NCBI RefSeq assembly: GCF_020164435.1
Contig: NZ_JAIUDQ010000008.1
Span: forward strand, 62,001 to 126,000
DNA from: Phyllobacterium lublinensis
GTDB taxonomy: Bacteria; Pseudomonadota; Alphaproteobacteria; Rhizobiales; Rhizobiaceae
DNA: 64,000 bases
Direction of reading: 5' to 3'
Shown: positions 37,131 to 45,476 of the stretch, in pieces
Position numbering within the stretch: position 1 is the first letter of the stretch
Layout: every line of letters begins with the position of its first letter
The notes under the pieces: model-generated
Database searches by the model: none
What the model saw: only the letters and a program-made list of their open reading frames with translations
What the model was told of the DNA's origin: nothing
Translations under genes and position numbers: made by a program

Positions 37131-37952
37131 ATGAAACTGAGAATTACGCTTGCGTCCAGTCTGTTTGCTCTTGCCGCCGCGGCCGTCCCGGCAACGGCCG
37201 AAGTTTCTCCGCTCGATCTGGTCCAGCCGATTGCGGACTACAAGATCTATGTTTCGGAAAACTCGGAAAAGCTGGTGACCGATACCAAGGCGTTCACCGA
37301 CGCGGTGAAGGCGGGCGATCTCGACAAGGCGAAATCACTCTTCGGCTCGACCCGCATGAGCTATGAAGCGATCGAACCGATTGCCGAATTGTTCAGCGAT
37401 CTCGACGGTTCGATCGATTCGCGTGCGGATGACCACGAAAAAGCGGAAAAGGATCCGGAATTTACGGGCTTCCACCGCATCGAGTATGGCCTCTTTGCCG
37501 AAAACAGCACCAAGGACCTGGAGCCGTTCGCCGACAAGCTGATGGCCGACGTGACCGAGCTCAACAAGCGCATCACCGAACTGACCCTGCCGCCGGAGAA
37601 GGTAGTCGGTGGCGCTGCCGTGCTGATGGAAGAGGTCGCTGCGACCAAGATCTCCGGTGAAGAGGACCGCTACAGCCATACCGACCTCTGGGATTTCAAG
37701 GCCAATTTCGACGGTTCGCGCAAGATCTTCGACCTCGTGCGTCCCTTGATCGAAAAAGACGACAATGCGTTCGTGGCCAAGGTATCGGGGAACTTCGATG
37801 CGGTTGATGCCACCCTGTCGAAGTACAAGACTGCCGACGGCTATCAGCTTTATGACAAGCTCACCGACGATGACCGCGCAGTGCTTGCTGCCAAGGTCAA
37901 CACGCTGGCAGAGGACCTCTCGACCCTGCGCGGCAAGCTTGGCCTGAACTAA
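37131..37952 (+). CDS. efeM: Second M75/imelysin-like EfeO family protein, without cupredoxin (EfeM type)
   Basis: 273 aa with a Sec signal peptide (LASSLFALAAAAVPATA). It contains only the M75 domain, with the same HxxE motif as EfeO in GFHRIEYGLFAEN. Such cupredoxin-less forms are called EfeM in some proteobacteria and may bind iron in addition to EfeO. It is 12 bases after efeB and ends the operon before a strong terminator. Confidence 0.85.
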   Translation: MKLRITLASSLFALAAAAVPATAEVSPLDLVQPIADYKIYVSENSEKLVTDTKAFTDAVKAGDLDKAKSLFGSTRMSYEAIEPIAELFSDLDGSIDSRADDHEKAEKDPEFTGFHRIEYGLFAENSTKDLEPFADKLMADVTELNKRITELTLPPEKVVGGAAVLMEEVAATKISGEEDRYSHTDLWDFKANFDGSRKIFDLVRPLIEKDDNAFVAKVSGNFDAVDATLSKYKTADGYQLYDKLTDDDRAVLAAKVNTLAEDLSTLRGKLGLN

Positions 37953-38010
37953 ACCTTCTTGCCGCCTATGCCTTTTCCCCACAAAGGGGATTCGGCGCGG
38001 CTCACCCATG

Positions 38011-38049
38011 AAACCCGGGCGATCGACAGGATCGGCCGGGTTTTTGTTT
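38011..38049 (+). terminator. Intrinsic terminator of the efe operon
   Basis: AAACCCGG (38011-38018) pairs with CCGGGTTT (38036-38043), with an inner CGATC/GATCG stem, followed by TTTTTGTTT. A classic Rho-independent terminator 58 bases after the last efe gene. Confidence 0.8.
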
Positions 38050-38143
38050 GGGTGTGCTGACAGCTGAACTGGCACCGCCTCTGTCCTGCCGGACACTGCA
38101 CTTTTTGCCGCAGTTGCGAATCGTCGAGCCGTGGAATATCGTC

Positions 38144-38163
38144 ATTTCAGTAATTACTGAAAT
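38144..38163. promoter_or_regulatory. 20-bp perfect palindrome before the cyd regulator gene
   Basis: ATTTCAGTAATTACTGAAAT is fully self-complementary and lies 22 bases before the start of the GbsR/MarR-like gene. Half-site-like copies (AACTGTTACT) follow directly. It is a likely autoregulatory operator, probably controlling the regulator and the cyd genes behind it. Confidence 0.6.
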
Positions 38164-38185
38164 AACTGTTACTACGGAAACGCTG

Positions 38186-38758
38186 ATGAATTTGCCCCCT
38201 CTTGTCCAGTCTTTCGTGCTCCATTTCGGCGAGATGGGCAGCAGATGGGGCATCAATCGCACCGTCGGCCAGATTTATGCGCTGCTCTACGTTTCGCCGG
38301 AACCGCTCAATGCCGAACAGATCGTCGAGGCGCTGGGCATTTCGCGATCGAATGTGTCGATGAGCTTGCGTGAGTTGCAAGCCTGGAATCTCGTGCTGCT
38401 CAAACATCTCCCGGACGACCGCCGCGACTTCTTCACGACGCCGGACGATGTATGGCAGATATTGCGCACCCTCGCCGAAGAGCGAAAGAAGCGGGAAGTC
38501 GATCCGACCCTGTCGGTGTTGCGTGAAATCCTCATGCAGCAGCCTGCGAGCGAGGCCGAACGGCACGCTCAGGCCCGCATGAGCGAAATGCACGGTCTCA
38601 TTGAACAACTGACGACCTGGTACGAGGATGTAAAGCAGCTGGAAACCGACCGGCTCGCGACCCTGTTGACGTTGGGCGCGAAAGTAACAAGACTGCTCGA
38701 GGCGAAGGACAAGATCGTGTCCCTCGGCAGGTCGAAGCGCACCACCGAAAAGGGTTGA
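38186..38758 (+). CDS. GbsR/MarR-type transcriptional regulator, probably of cyd genes
   Basis: 190 aa from ATG 38186 (NLPPLVQSFVLHFGEMGSRWG); the frame opens at 38048 but that part overlaps the efe terminator and the palindrome. Winged helix at about 15-85 (LNAEQIVEALGISRSNVSMSLRELQAWNLVLL) and a C-terminal helical region (residues 95-185) likely for dimerisation. It ends four bases before cydD, so it is co-transcribed with the cytochrome bd assembly genes. I do not know the effector. Confidence 0.87.
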   Translation: MNLPPLVQSFVLHFGEMGSRWGINRTVGQIYALLYVSPEPLNAEQIVEALGISRSNVSMSLRELQAWNLVLLKHLPDDRRDFFTTPDDVWQILRTLAEERKKREVDPTLSVLREILMQQPASEAERHAQARMSEMHGLIEQLTTWYEDVKQLETDRLATLLTLGAKVTRLLEAKDKIVSLGRSKRTTEKG

Positions 38759-38762
38759 TGGC

Positions 38763-40520
38763 ATGGGACCCGCAGCAGACACATCTTCGACTGTGCTCCG
38801 CACGCCGAGCAGTGTTGCTGATGACCGGGAATCGCTGCCGGTCAGTTCTGCCCCGGCCATTTCCCGCGATGCAGGCGGCACGAGCGCCAGGACCGCGGCG
38901 CTTTTGCAGGTGCTGGCTTCACTGCTGTGGCTGCCCCAGGCCGCATTGCTTGCTGCAGGTGTCGGCGCCATTGCGAACGGCGCGGGATTGGCGAACATCC
39001 ATTGGCTGGTCATGGGAGTTGTCGGCGCCGGAATCGTCCGCGCCGCATTGGATTCCGTGGGCACCCGCCTTGCGTTCAATGCCGCCCGCGGCGTGCTCTC
39101 CGATCGTCGCCATGCCGCAACGGCCTCGCTTGCCGCCCGTTCGCCTCTGGATATCGGCCGGCCCGCCTCGGGCATGGCGGCTAGTGTGCTTGCCGAGCAG
39201 GCCGAAGCAATCGTTCCCTATCTCGCGCGGTTTCGTCCCGCCCGGCTGAAGGCGAGCACTGTCCCGATCGTCATCCTGCTGTGTGTCCTGCCGCTTTCCT
39301 GGATTGCAGCGGTGGTTTTGCTGGTTTCTGCACCGCTGATACCGCTCTTCATGGCGCTCATCGGCTGGCGCGCCAAGGCCGCAAGCGAGAAGCAACTGGT
39401 CGAGATGGGCGGCATGAATGCATTCCTGCTCGACCGCCTGCGCGGCCTCGCTACGATTCGCTCGCTCGGTGCTGTCGATCTGACTGCGCGGCGCCTGAGA
39501 GCCAATGCCGAATCGCTGCGGTCGCGGACCATGGCGGTCCTTCGGATTGCCTTTCTGTCGTCAGCAGTACTCGAGCTCTTTGCTGCGCTTGGCGTTGCGA
39601 TGGTCGCCGTATACATCGGCTTCCATCTCCTCGGCCAATTGAACTTCGGCGCTTGGGGTGGCCGCTTGAGCCTGAACGAGGGCCTGTTCATTTTGCTCCT
39701 TGCCCCGGCATTTTTCGAGCCGCTGCGGGAACTGTCTGCCGTCTGGCATGACCGGGCCTCGGGCGAGGCTGCCATGGAAGCGCTGGACCGGCTGGCGCAA
39801 GAGGGCATCTTCCTGCCCGGGGCGGAAGATGACAGGCAGGGCCAATCCGGGGGCATTCAGTCTGCCGAGGTGCGTATCGACGCGCTGTCGTTCCGGCATG
39901 CCGGCAGCGAAGGACTGCTGTTTGACGGTTTCAACTTCCATATTGTGCCCGGAGAGCGTGTGGCGGTACTTGGTCCGAGCGGTTCGGGCAAATCCACCCT
40001 GCTCGCACTGATTGCAGGACTGGCACCCTATGAGCAGGGCGCGATCACAATCGGCGGAACATTGCTGACAGCAGCAACAGCCGGGAAACTGCGGGCGCAC
40101 ACGGCGTGGGTCGGGCAGAAACCGCATATATTTGCCGGCTCAGTATTTGACAATATTGCCTTGGGCCGGCCGCACCTTACCCAGGACAATATCCAGGCTG
40201 CGCTCGATACTGCCGGCCTTCTAGGCGTGGCGCGCGCGCGGGGCAATGTCCAGATTGGCGAAGGGGGCAGCGGGCTTTCAGGCGGCGAGATCCTCAGGCT
40301 TGCCCTGGCTCGTGCTGCAGCAGATCCGCAAAAGATGCTGATGCTGGCGGACGAGCCAACGGCACACCTCGACACAACGACAGCGAACGAAATCACGGCA
40401 AGTCTCCTTGCCTCATCGGCGGGAAAGACGCTGATCGTGGCAACGCATGATCCGGTTCTGGCGAGCCGCATGGACCGGATCATCATGCTGGCGCCGGAAG
40501 CCTCGCTGGAGGCTGCATGA
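38763..40520 (+). CDS. cydD: CydD, subunit of the heterodimeric cysteine/glutathione ABC exporter
   Basis: 585 aa, membrane domain (about 40-340, six helices) plus ATPase: Walker A GPSGSGKST, signature LSGGEILRLALARA, Walker B MLMLADEPTAHLD. CydDC exports thiols or binds heme in the inner membrane and is needed to assemble cytochrome bd. Walker B has ADEP instead of LDEP. Coupled to cydC by an ATGA overlap. Confidence 0.92.
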   Translation: MGPAADTSSTVLRTPSSVADDRESLPVSSAPAISRDAGGTSARTAALLQVLASLLWLPQAALLAAGVGAIANGAGLANIHWLVMGVVGAGIVRAALDSVGTRLAFNAARGVLSDRRHAATASLAARSPLDIGRPASGMAASVLAEQAEAIVPYLARFRPARLKASTVPIVILLCVLPLSWIAAVVLLVSAPLIPLFMALIGWRAKAASEKQLVEMGGMNAFLLDRLRGLATIRSLGAVDLTARRLRANAESLRSRTMAVLRIAFLSSAVLELFAALGVAMVAVYIGFHLLGQLNFGAWGGRLSLNEGLFILLLAPAFFEPLRELSAVWHDRASGEAAMEALDRLAQEGIFLPGAEDDRQGQSGGIQSAEVRIDALSFRHAGSEGLLFDGFNFHIVPGERVAVLGPSGSGKSTLLALIAGLAPYEQGAITIGGTLLTAATAGKLRAHTAWVGQKPHIFAGSVFDNIALGRPHLTQDNIQAALDTAGLLGVARARGNVQIGEGGSGLSGGEILRLALARAAADPQKMLMLADEPTAHLDTTTANEITASLLASSAGKTLIVATHDPVLASRMDRIIMLAPEASLEAA

Positions 40521-42208
40521 TTGCACTCTGGAATGTTTTCCGGCCCGTTGTCGCGCTTTTCCTGGCCGAACATCGCGTGGCACTCGCGGCAGGCGCGATC
40601 CTGGCGGCGCTTACGGTTTTTGCCGGCATCGCGCTGCTTGGTCTTTCCGGCTGGTTCATCACGGCCACAGCCATTGCCGGCCTCACTTCCGCATCGGCTT
40701 TCGCATTCGATGTCTTCGCGCCAGCCGCTGCCATACGATTCCTTGCGCTGGCCCGCACGGCCGCCCGGTACGGGGAGCGCCTTGTAACGCATGATGCAAC
40801 ACTCGGCGTGCTCGCGGGTCTGCGCGAACGCCTCTTCCGTAACTGGGCACAACCACAGGCCGCAAGAATCCTGCTGAAGCGCCCGGCAAAGCTCCTGTTC
40901 CGGCTGGTCTCGGATATCGATGCTCTCGATTCGCTTTACCTGCGGGTCCTGGTCCCTGCTTTTGTTGCACTTGCAATTGCCCTGGCAGTGGGTGTTGCGC
41001 TGGCATTGATGCATCCGCTGCTGGGACTGACGGCCAGTGCCTGGTTGCTCCTGGCCGGGTTTGGAATACCGCTCATGGCCGCAAGGTATGCCAAGGCCCC
41101 GTCCCGGCGTCGCGCACAGGCGCTGGAGACGCTGCGCTCGCGGACCATTGATCTTGTTGCCGGGCAAACGGACTTGGCCATGGCGGGGCGCCTCGCCGCC
41201 CAACAGGCGGCAGTGGCTGTAGCCGATACGCGGTTAAGGCAAGCGGACGATGCACTCAATCGCATTGAAACGGCTGTCATTGCCGGTTTCGGGATGGCGT
41301 CGGCCTGCCTGCTCGGCGGTACGCTCTGTGCGGTCGCCGTCCTGGCTGATGCCGGCATCATCGGTGGCCCCGTTGCGGCACTCGCCCTCCTGATCGCTCT
41401 CGCTGCACTAGAGCCTTTCGCCGGGTTGCGGCGCGGCGCGGTGGAACTCGGCCGCACCTTCCTTGCCGCCCGGCGCATTGGGCCAGGCCTGTCCCCCCTC
41501 CCCTCCGCTACCGCATTGCTTATGCCGGAAGGATTGCGGGCGGTTCATCTGGAGCGGGTTTCCGTATGCTATGACGGGTCGTCACTCCCCGCCCTGGAGG
41601 ACGTATCACTTACGCTGGTCCGCGGCGAGCGTTTGGCGCTCATAGGTGCCAGCGGTACCGGCAAGTCGACACTCCTCGCTTTGCTTGCGCAGGAAATGGA
41701 CGTAGCGGCCGGCAGGGCCGAATCTCTCCCGGCGACGTTGCTCACCCAAAGAACCGAACTGTTTCAAGACAGTTTGCGCGACAACCTGCGCCTCGCAGAA
41801 CCGGACGCTGATGATGCGCGCCTGCTCGATGTGCTGAAGGTGGCAGGCCTCGCAGATGTCGTTTCCGCATTGCCTGCGGGTCTGGATGCCACGCTTGGTG
41901 AAGGCGGTTTCGGCCTTTCCGGTGGGCAGGCGCGCCGTCTCGCATTGGCCCGGTTGCTGCTGCGCGACACGCCGCTCTGGCTTTTGGACGAACCGACGGA
42001 AGGTCTCGACCAGGAAACCGCCAGCGATGTGCTGCAGCGTTTCGAAGCTCAGATGCGTGGGCGCACCATTATCATTGCGACGCATATCCGCCGCGAAGCC
42101 ATGCTCGCGGACCGGCTGTTGATTCTGGAACGCGGGAAGATCACGCGCGCGCTGCGCCGCGGGGAAAAGGAATTTGATGAGGCTCTTGCCGGGCTACGCC
42201 CCGACTGA
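40517..42208 (+). CDS. cydC: CydC, partner subunit of the thiol ABC exporter
   Basis: 563 aa. Six membrane helices, then ATPase with Walker A GASGTGKST, signature GLSGGQARRLALARLLL, Walker B LWLLDEPTEGLD and switch IIATHIRREA. Forms a heterodimer with CydD for cytochrome bd maturation. Confidence 0.92.
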   Translation: MIALWNVFRPVVALFLAEHRVALAAGAILAALTVFAGIALLGLSGWFITATAIAGLTSASAFAFDVFAPAAAIRFLALARTAARYGERLVTHDATLGVLAGLRERLFRNWAQPQAARILLKRPAKLLFRLVSDIDALDSLYLRVLVPAFVALAIALAVGVALALMHPLLGLTASAWLLLAGFGIPLMAARYAKAPSRRRAQALETLRSRTIDLVAGQTDLAMAGRLAAQQAAVAVADTRLRQADDALNRIETAVIAGFGMASACLLGGTLCAVAVLADAGIIGGPVAALALLIALAALEPFAGLRRGAVELGRTFLAARRIGPGLSPLPSATALLMPEGLRAVHLERVSVCYDGSSLPALEDVSLTLVRGERLALIGASGTGKSTLLALLAQEMDVAAGRAESLPATLLTQRTELFQDSLRDNLRLAEPDADDARLLDVLKVAGLADVVSALPAGLDATLGEGGFGLSGGQARRLALARLLLRDTPLWLLDEPTEGLDQETASDVLQRFEAQMRGRTIIIATHIRREAMLADRLLILERGKITRALRRGEKEFDEALAGLRPD

Positions 42209-42281
42209 TTGCCTGCAAGCCATCCGGCATCCGCGCAAGCGCATGCCGCTAACAGGGGGTCGGGGCAACCCGACAAAAGGA

Positions 42282-43859
42282 ATGGAACTCGACATCGTAG
42301 CGCTCTCGCGCCTGCAATTCGCGATCACGGCTCTTTATCATTTTCTATTTGTGCCGCTTACGCTCGGCCTATCGGTTCTCCTTGCCATCATGGAGACCGT
42401 CTATGTGATGACCGGCCGGGTCATCTGGCGCCAGATGACGAAATTCTGGGGTACGCTCTTCGGCATCAACTTTGCCATGGGCGTTGCGACCGGCATTGTC
42501 ATGGAATTCCAGTTCGGCATGAATTGGAGCTACTACAGCCACTATGTCGGCGATATTTTCGGGGCGCCCCTGGCGATCGAAGGCCTGATGGCCTTCTTCC
42601 TCGAAGCGACATTTGTGGGATTGTTCTTCTTCGGCTGGGACAAGCTGTCGAAGGTCGGGCACCTCGCCGCGACCTGGGCGGTTGCAGCGGGATCAAACTT
42701 CTCCGCATTGTGGATCTTAATTGCCAATGGCTGGATGCAAAATCCGGTCGGTTCGGCATTCAACCCGCAGACTATGCGGATGGAAGTCGTTGATTTTTAT
42801 GAGGTTTTGTTCAACCCTGTCGCGCAGGCCAAATTCGTCCACACGGTATCGGCAGGATATGTGACAGCCTCCATATTCGTTCTTGGCGTCTCCGCTTGGT
42901 ATGCCCTGAAAGGCAGGCATATCGAGCTTGCCAAGCGCTCCATGACGGTTGCCGCCTCCTTCGGTCTGGCTGCATCGCTTTCGGTAGTCGTGCTCGGCGA
43001 CGAGAGTGGTTACCTCTCCACTGAACACCAGAAGATGAAGCTAGCGTCGATTGAAGCCATGTGGCGGACGGAACCGGCGCCTGCCGCGTTCACAGTGTTC
43101 GGCTTTCCCGATCAGGAAGCGCGTGAAACTCATTATGCCGTACATATTCCGTGGGTCATGGGCTTGATCGGCACGCGGTCACTGACCACAGTCATTCCTG
43201 GTATCGAAGAGCTGGTTGAGCATGCCGAAGTTCGCATTCGCCAGGGTCTGCGTGCCTACGACGCACTGCAGCGCATACGGGAAGCCGGCAGCACGACAAC
43301 CGTGGGTGCTGAGGTTCGAGACGCCTTCGAAGCCAACGGCGCTGATCTCGGCTATGCACTGCTCCTGAAGCGCTACGTGGACGATCCACGCCAGGCGACC
43401 GATGCGCAAATCGAGAAGGCAGCCTGGGATACGGTTCCCAATGTGCCGGCATTGTTCTGGTCGTTCCGGATCATGGTTGGCCTCGGCATATTCTTCATCC
43501 TCTTGACCGCGACTTTCTTCATCCTCTCGATACGGCGTCAGATTGATGCCTATCCATGGCTGTTGCGCATAGCGGTCTTGGCAATCCCCCTCCCCTGGAT
43601 TGCAGCAGAGCTTGGTTGGGTGGTCGCCGAATTTGGCCGGCAGCCCTGGGTCATAGAAGGTGTCCTGCCGACTGCAGCGGCCGTATCCAGCATCGGCGCG
43701 ACGTCGTTGCTGATCAGCATTGCGGGTTTCGTGGTGATCTACACCATTCTTGCGATCATCGAGATGGCCTTGATGCTCAAGGCGATTGGCAAGGGTCCTG
43801 AGCCCGACATCGAGCCGGAAGCGACCCTCATTTCACCACACATCGTTCCAGCGGAGTAA
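42282..43859 (+). CDS. cydA: Cytochrome bd ubiquinol oxidase subunit I
   Basis: 525 aa from ATG 42282 (ELDIVALSRLQFAITALYH), with AAAGGA close upstream; a longer frame starts inside cydC. The heme b595-region His is His20 (His19 in E. coli), the heme b558 His lies in KFVHTVSAGYVT, and the hallmark GRQPW motif is present (EFGRQPWVIEGVLPT). The enzyme reduces oxygen with quinol at very low oxygen and does not pump protons. Confidence 0.95.
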   Translation: MELDIVALSRLQFAITALYHFLFVPLTLGLSVLLAIMETVYVMTGRVIWRQMTKFWGTLFGINFAMGVATGIVMEFQFGMNWSYYSHYVGDIFGAPLAIEGLMAFFLEATFVGLFFFGWDKLSKVGHLAATWAVAAGSNFSALWILIANGWMQNPVGSAFNPQTMRMEVVDFYEVLFNPVAQAKFVHTVSAGYVTASIFVLGVSAWYALKGRHIELAKRSMTVAASFGLAASLSVVVLGDESGYLSTEHQKMKLASIEAMWRTEPAPAAFTVFGFPDQEARETHYAVHIPWVMGLIGTRSLTTVIPGIEELVEHAEVRIRQGLRAYDALQRIREAGSTTTVGAEVRDAFEANGADLGYALLLKRYVDDPRQATDAQIEKAAWDTVPNVPALFWSFRIMVGLGIFFILLTATFFILSIRRQIDAYPWLLRIAVLAIPLPWIAAELGWVVAEFGRQPWVIEGVLPTAAAVSSIGATSLLISIAGFVVIYTILAIIEMALMLKAIGKGPEPDIEPEATLISPHIVPAE

Positions 43860-43865
43860 GCGATC

Positions 43866-45020
43866 ATGATCCTGCATCAACTCATCGACTATGAGACGCT
43901 CCGCTTGATCTGGTGGGTGCTCCTCGGCGTGCTGCTGATCGGCTTTGCCGTCACGGATGGCTTCGACCTCGGCGCCGGCACGCTTTTGCCGTTCGTTGCC
44001 AAGACGGACATGGAGCGGCGCATCGTCATCAATACGATCGGCCCCGTCTGGGAGGGCAACCAAACCTGGCTCATCCTGGGGGGCGGCGCGATTTTTGCGG
44101 CCTGGCCACCGCTCTATGCCGTCTCGTTCTCGGGGTTTTATCTGGCGATGTTCATCATTCTGGCATCGCTGATCGTACGTCCGGTCGGATTCAAATTTCG
44201 CTCCAAGCGCGATAGCGACACTTGGCGGGCGGCGTGGGACTGCGCCCTGTTCATCGGCGGGTTCGTGCCGTCGCTGATTTTTGGCGTTGCCGTCGGCAAT
44301 GTGCTGCAGGGCGTTCCGTTCCGGCTGAACAGTGACCTGCGCATCTTCTACGAGGGCTCGTTCTTCGGGCTGCTCAACCCTTTCGCGCTTCTGTGCGGCC
44401 TGCTGTCTGTCTCGATGCTTGTCATGCATGGCAGTGCCTGGCTGGTGCTCAAGACCTCGGGACCAGTAGCTCAGCGGGCAAGGACCTATGGCGGCATGGC
44501 GGCGCCGACGACAATCATACTCTTCGTCCTGGCGGGGCTCTGGCTCTGGCTCGGCGTGGGCGGCTACCGGATTACCAGCGCGATCGATCCGGCGGGTCCT
44601 TCCAACCCGCTGGCAAAGACCGTCATCGAGGAATCCGGGGCATGGTTCGTCAATTACGCAAGCCATCCATGGCTGCTGCTCGCGCCGATCCTTGGCCTTG
44701 TCGGCGCTGCCGGAGCGTTCTTCGGATTGAAAGCGCGGCGCGAAGTCGCAACCCTCCTGTCGAGCGCCCTGTCGATCTTTGGCATCATCTCGACCGTGGG
44801 GGTTGCAATGTTTCCCTTCATTCTTCCCTCGTCGGTTGATCCGAGGTCGAGCCTGATGGTTTGGGATTCATCCTCCAGCCATATGACCCTGTTCATCATG
44901 CTGTTCGTGACGGCGATCTTCATACCGCTGATCGTCATGTATACGAGCTGGGTCTACCACGTCCTGTGGGGCAAGGTGGATGAAGCAGCAATCAATGACG
45001 AGAGCGGTCACGCTTACTAA
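43866..45020 (+). CDS. cydB: Cytochrome bd ubiquinol oxidase subunit II
   Basis: 384 aa integral membrane protein with about eight or nine helices. Family features: FAVTDGFDLGAGTLLPFVAKTD near the N-terminus, WEGNQTWLILGGGAIFAAWP, and FPFILPSSVDPRSSLMVWDSSSS near the C-terminus. Six bases after cydA. Confidence 0.95.
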   Translation: MILHQLIDYETLRLIWWVLLGVLLIGFAVTDGFDLGAGTLLPFVAKTDMERRIVINTIGPVWEGNQTWLILGGGAIFAAWPPLYAVSFSGFYLAMFIILASLIVRPVGFKFRSKRDSDTWRAAWDCALFIGGFVPSLIFGVAVGNVLQGVPFRLNSDLRIFYEGSFFGLLNPFALLCGLLSVSMLVMHGSAWLVLKTSGPVAQRARTYGGMAAPTTIILFVLAGLWLWLGVGGYRITSAIDPAGPSNPLAKTVIEESGAWFVNYASHPWLLLAPILGLVGAAGAFFGLKARREVATLLSSALSIFGIISTVGVAMFPFILPSSVDPRSSLMVWDSSSSHMTLFIMLFVTAIFIPLIVMYTSWVYHVLWGKVDEAAINDESGHAY

Positions 45021-45030
45021 AGACGTTCAA

Positions 45031-45081
45031 CGCAATTCCGGACGGAAAACCGCAACACACTTTTCCTGGAATTGCTCTAAC
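45031..45081. repeat. Rhizobial intergenic palindromic element (Bru-RS-like)
   Basis: GCAATTCC (45032-45039) pairs with GGAATTGC (45068-45075), and inner GGAAAA pairs with TTTTCC, making a two-part hairpin. The wording, with GACGGAAAACCG in the left arm and TTTTCCTGGAATTGCTCT on the right, is what I remember from the abundant intergenic palindromes of Brucella, Ochrobactrum and Mesorhizobium. Here it sits between cydB and cydX. The copy number cannot be checked from one window. Confidence 0.65.
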
Positions 45082-45095
45082 GAAAGGACTGGAAC

Positions 45096-45218
45096 ATGTG
45101 GTATTTTGCCTGGCTTCTCGGATTGCCTTTCGCGGCGGCTTTCGCCGTGCTGAATGCGATGTGGTACGAGATCGTGGAAGACGACAAGAGCCGCAAGGCC
45201 GCTGGCGACAAGCGATAG
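45096..45218 (+). CDS. cydX: CydX, small subunit of cytochrome bd oxidase
   Basis: 40 aa, MWYFAWLLGLPFAAAFAVLN followed by AMWYEIVEDDKSRKAAGDKR, one membrane helix then a charged tail. The N-terminal WYFAW and the later NAMWYE segment match the CydX/YbgT family, which stabilises the heme-bearing CydAB core. It follows cydB by 75 bases, after the palindromic repeat, and has AAAGGA upstream. Easily missed by gene callers because of its length. Confidence 0.9.
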   Translation: MWYFAWLLGLPFAAAFAVLNAMWYEIVEDDKSRKAAGDKR

Positions 45219-45234
45219 AATTGCAAACTTCCGC

Positions 45235-45272
45235 TTTTACCGCAGTGATCCGCCGGATTTACTGCGGTAAAA
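45235..45272. promoter_or_regulatory. Candidate parS-type inverted repeat upstream of repA
   Basis: Arms TTTTACCGCAGT (45235-45246) and ACTGCGGTAAAA (45261-45272) are exact reverse complements, with an inner ATCC-GCC-GGAT stem. Each arm also fits the repABC parS pattern GTTNNCNGCNGNNAAC at all but two fixed positions (45235-45250 and 45257-45272). It may be the RepB-binding centromere or an operator. Confidence 0.45.
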
Positions 45273-45365
45273 ACGCGGAATTCCTGAACGAAAACAATTC
45301 ATTGCTGTCCATGGCGGCACGTCGGAGATGCCGAGCAACAGCAGCAAAGTTGTGCGCTACGCGCC

Positions 45366-45422
45366 GGTTAACCTTTTGTTAACCCAAAAAATCTTGCCGT
45401 AACAATCGAATCGGAGCTTAAT
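45366..45422 (+). promoter_or_regulatory. Predicted repA promoter with GTTAACC repeats
   Basis: GGTTAACC (45366-45373) and GTTAACC (45378-45384) are 11 bases apart and sit right before TTGCCG (45394-45399), 17 bases, then CTTAAT (45417-45422). RepA-RepB autorepression is usual in this family, so the repeats may be the operator. Confidence 0.5.
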
Positions 45423-45476
45423 GGCGGTTCTTGGAAGGATCGCTTTGAAAAAGCGCTATTAGAGGTTTCGATTCCG

